Assembly: GCA_013396635.1 (NCBI GenBank)
Contig: WBMW01000427.1
Location: forward strand, 26,664-90,663
Direction: 5' to 3'
DNA length: 64,000 nucleotides
Source: Penelope pileata
Taxonomy: Eukaryota; Chordata; Aves; Galliformes; Cracidae
Shown here: positions 62,284-64,000 of the stretch, piece after piece
Position numbering within the stretch: the stretch's first letter is position 1
Layout of the letters: each line of letters opens with the position of its first letter
Notes under the pieces: model-generated
Databases searched by the model: none
Told to the model about the DNA's origin: nothing
What the model saw: the letters and a program-made list of their open reading frames with translations, nothing else
Program-made: the position numbers and the translations under genes

Positions 62284-63654
62284 CCTGGAGCAAAATAATC
62301 TTCATAAAGTATTTCTTTTCAGGGCAGACCTGCTAGATACAGTATTAAACTTTTGTTTGTTTTTGTTCAGACAGGCTCATGAAAAAAGCCCTGTAATTAG
62401 TTGCTTGGCACAAAGTGGCTCTGGATCACTTTGAGAGGAAGCAACATAATGAACTGTTACAAGAACAAGCCAGACCAACCTGCTCTGCTGGCAGTGCTTT
62501 GCTTACTCCTAGTTCTGCTTCAGTCCTTCCCAAGCTGCTCTGCAATCAGGCTGTTCCACACATGCTGTCAAAGACAGAGCACTGCTTAGTGCTCAGAGCC
62601 TCCCTTTATGCAACTGCTGAAAGCTTGAGGCAGAGGTGCTTTGTCAGAAAACAACCAAGCCTAGTGGCACTGCGGCTTGTGCTGGGACACCCAGTGTCTC
62701 TTCTCTTGCTGATCTGCAATGGGTCACCCTTGCCAGTATCTCCTCAAGATACTTGGCCAGACAACTTTTGTGAGGCTCCTTGGTGCTTCAGGCTTACTAA
62801 ATCTCAATGTTATTTTTTTTTGCTCCCTGTTAAGATCATGTACGGCACTCTAAGGTTCTAGACGGATGGCATTCTCTCCACACTACAGATTGCTCCTTCA
62901 TCACACTCAAAGAATTTATGAAGGGGAAGAACATTTTAGGAGATACAGAAAGCACAAGTTAACATCTGTAGAACTAAAACACTCAACCAACAAAACTAAA
63001 GTTAAATTGCAGAAAGGTGCCTTGAATTGCTTTGTTAGAAACTCGTAGGGTATTTCCCATTCAACTCTCTGCTCCTTGCAGTACCAATGCGTTCTCAGCT
63101 CCATTCGCTGCTGTGCTCTGAGGTGCCAACATCTTTCAGAATGTGGGTAACGAGGCCGTGCCTGCCATCAAGCTGCAGGAGAACACTCATCTATCAGGTG
63201 CCAGGAGGCAGCACCTGGGGATTGCTTACTTCCAAAATCCTGCAGCAGTGGTGCTTTCCATGGACAAACATGTCTGCACGGGCTGTCTTTAACAGGACAA
63301 GCATGCAGCTCTTCAGCCCAGCAGAAGGAGATGCCAAGAGCTTACTGCGAGAACCAGCAGCCTGTTCCAGCTTGTGGGAAGGGATAATCTGTAATCTGAT
63401 GAACTGCAAGCAAAAAATACAGTTAGGTGAAGGGTTGTGCGCAGGAGATTTAAACAGGCCTGAAAGAAAACCTCAGGTGACGGAAAATGCTGCATATAAC
63501 GAATCATTACTTCACTCAGTGCACTTCTCCTGCAGGCTGGAAACAAGGTGTTGGTGCTCTCCCTGCACTCCTTCATGTGCCTGCTTCGTGTTCTGGCCAT
63601 GAGATCCCCTGCTCCAGGACCTGCTGCCCACCAATGGTGGACATTAAGGCAGAG

Positions 63655-64000
63655 GTTTTGGCGCTGCCCGGCCCAGCCCCCTGCTGTGCTTCTGGGAGCA
63701 CTGCTGCACAACACCCTTACACCCATCTGCAGCTCAGCGTGAGCCTTCCCCGCACCTCTCTGATCTGCTCTTAAGCCCCGAGAGGAGCCGACAGCGAAAG
63801 AGAAACCCGAAAGCAACGCGGGCAAGGTTCATTTTCGTTTCCACGGGACGGGAGCAAGAGTCGGGCCCACAGAGCAGCCTCAGGGCCGGCTTTGCGTCTG
63901 GGCCCCCCAGCAGCCCCAGGCTTTTTCCGCAGCGGTGGGGTAGCGAGGTGAGTGCACCTCTCAGCCAGGGGAAGAGCTGAACCTAAACGGCTGGCTGGCT
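63655..64000 (+). promoter_or_regulatory. CpG island; probable promoter of the next gene (RB1CC1 by synteny)
   Basis: CpG density rises sharply, most strongly at 63778-63950 (CCCGAGAGGAGCCGACAGCG, AACGCGGG, GACGGGAG, TCGGGCCC, GGGCCGGC). ISRE-like motifs lie at 63796-63807 and 63832-63842. A plus-strand splice donor (GCGAG then GTGAGTGC) follows 63947, so a first exon probably ends there. No start codon in a recognisable frame is seen, so the exon would be 5' UTR. Assignment to RB1CC1 rests only on the known RB1CC1-NPBWR1-OPRK1 order and orientation. Confidence 0.55.

Larger units (their letters stand above)
50652..63654. other. Gene desert up to the right-hand CpG island, no coding exon seen
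   Basis: 13 kb with no recognised exon and no clear CR1 tail. Simple repeats are listed separately. From about 62.4 kb the sequence becomes GC-richer toward the island; open frames there (62415-62861, 63087-63602) look like chance and have no recognisable family. Confidence 0.5.

Noticed and set aside
62415..63825. Open frames near the right end (148, 171 and 170 codons)
   Set aside because: They overlap on opposite strands, lie in rising GC and show no family resemblance; more likely flank or UTR of the next promoter.
1..64000. Bacterial-type features: operons, ribosome-binding sites, CRISPR arrays, IS elements, attachment sites
   Set aside because: The sequence is vertebrate nuclear DNA; no regularly spaced repeat array or prokaryotic gene organisation is present.

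Overview
The window is nuclear DNA from a bird, most likely a galliform such as chicken. The evidence is at least nine CR1 LINE fragments with the usual CR1 3' tail (GGTCCCTTCCAAC followed by ATTCTATGAT), a deleted avian mariner (Galluhop-like) copy at the left edge, and a solo LTR of a widespread avian endogenous retrovirus family. The AT-rich, gene-poor composition suits a macrochromosome.

There is one intact protein-coding gene: an intact class A GPCR on the minus strand at 7521-8516, recognised as NPBWR1 (neuropeptide B/W receptor 1). Behind it (8880-9650) lies a CpG island with a TATA-like box, a good splice donor and a possible acceptor, so a spliced 5' UTR is likely. A candidate polyadenylation signal lies at 7165-7170.

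From about 9.65 kb to 63.65 kb I see no coding exon. This stretch holds CR1 fragments (near 11.0, 12.9, 15.1, 26.9, 29.3, 38.7-39.1, 42.0-42.7 and 48.3 kb), one solo LTR (50.2-50.65 kb), simple repeats, a 30-bp minisatellite (12.83-12.93 kb), a dispersed direct repeat pair (29.39 and 30.20 kb), and several palindromes or motif clusters that could be regulatory.

The last 350 bases are again CpG-rich, with IRF/ISRE-like motifs and a plus-strand splice donor after 63947. In tetrapods NPBWR1 sits between RB1CC1 and OPRK1. With NPBWR1 on the minus strand, the expected right-hand neighbour is RB1CC1 on the plus strand with its 5' end facing NPBWR1. I therefore infer that the window ends in the RB1CC1 promoter and first non-coding exon, and that OPRK1 lies left of the window. 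This is inference from known synteny; no RB1CC1 or OPRK1 coding sequence is visible.

I found no convincing new system. The best leads are the 5' structure of NPBWR1, the ISRE-like pair in the right-hand island, a 56-bp CR1 tail nested with a target-site duplication, the 29.4/30.2 kb repeat pair, and the palindromic elements in the gene desert.
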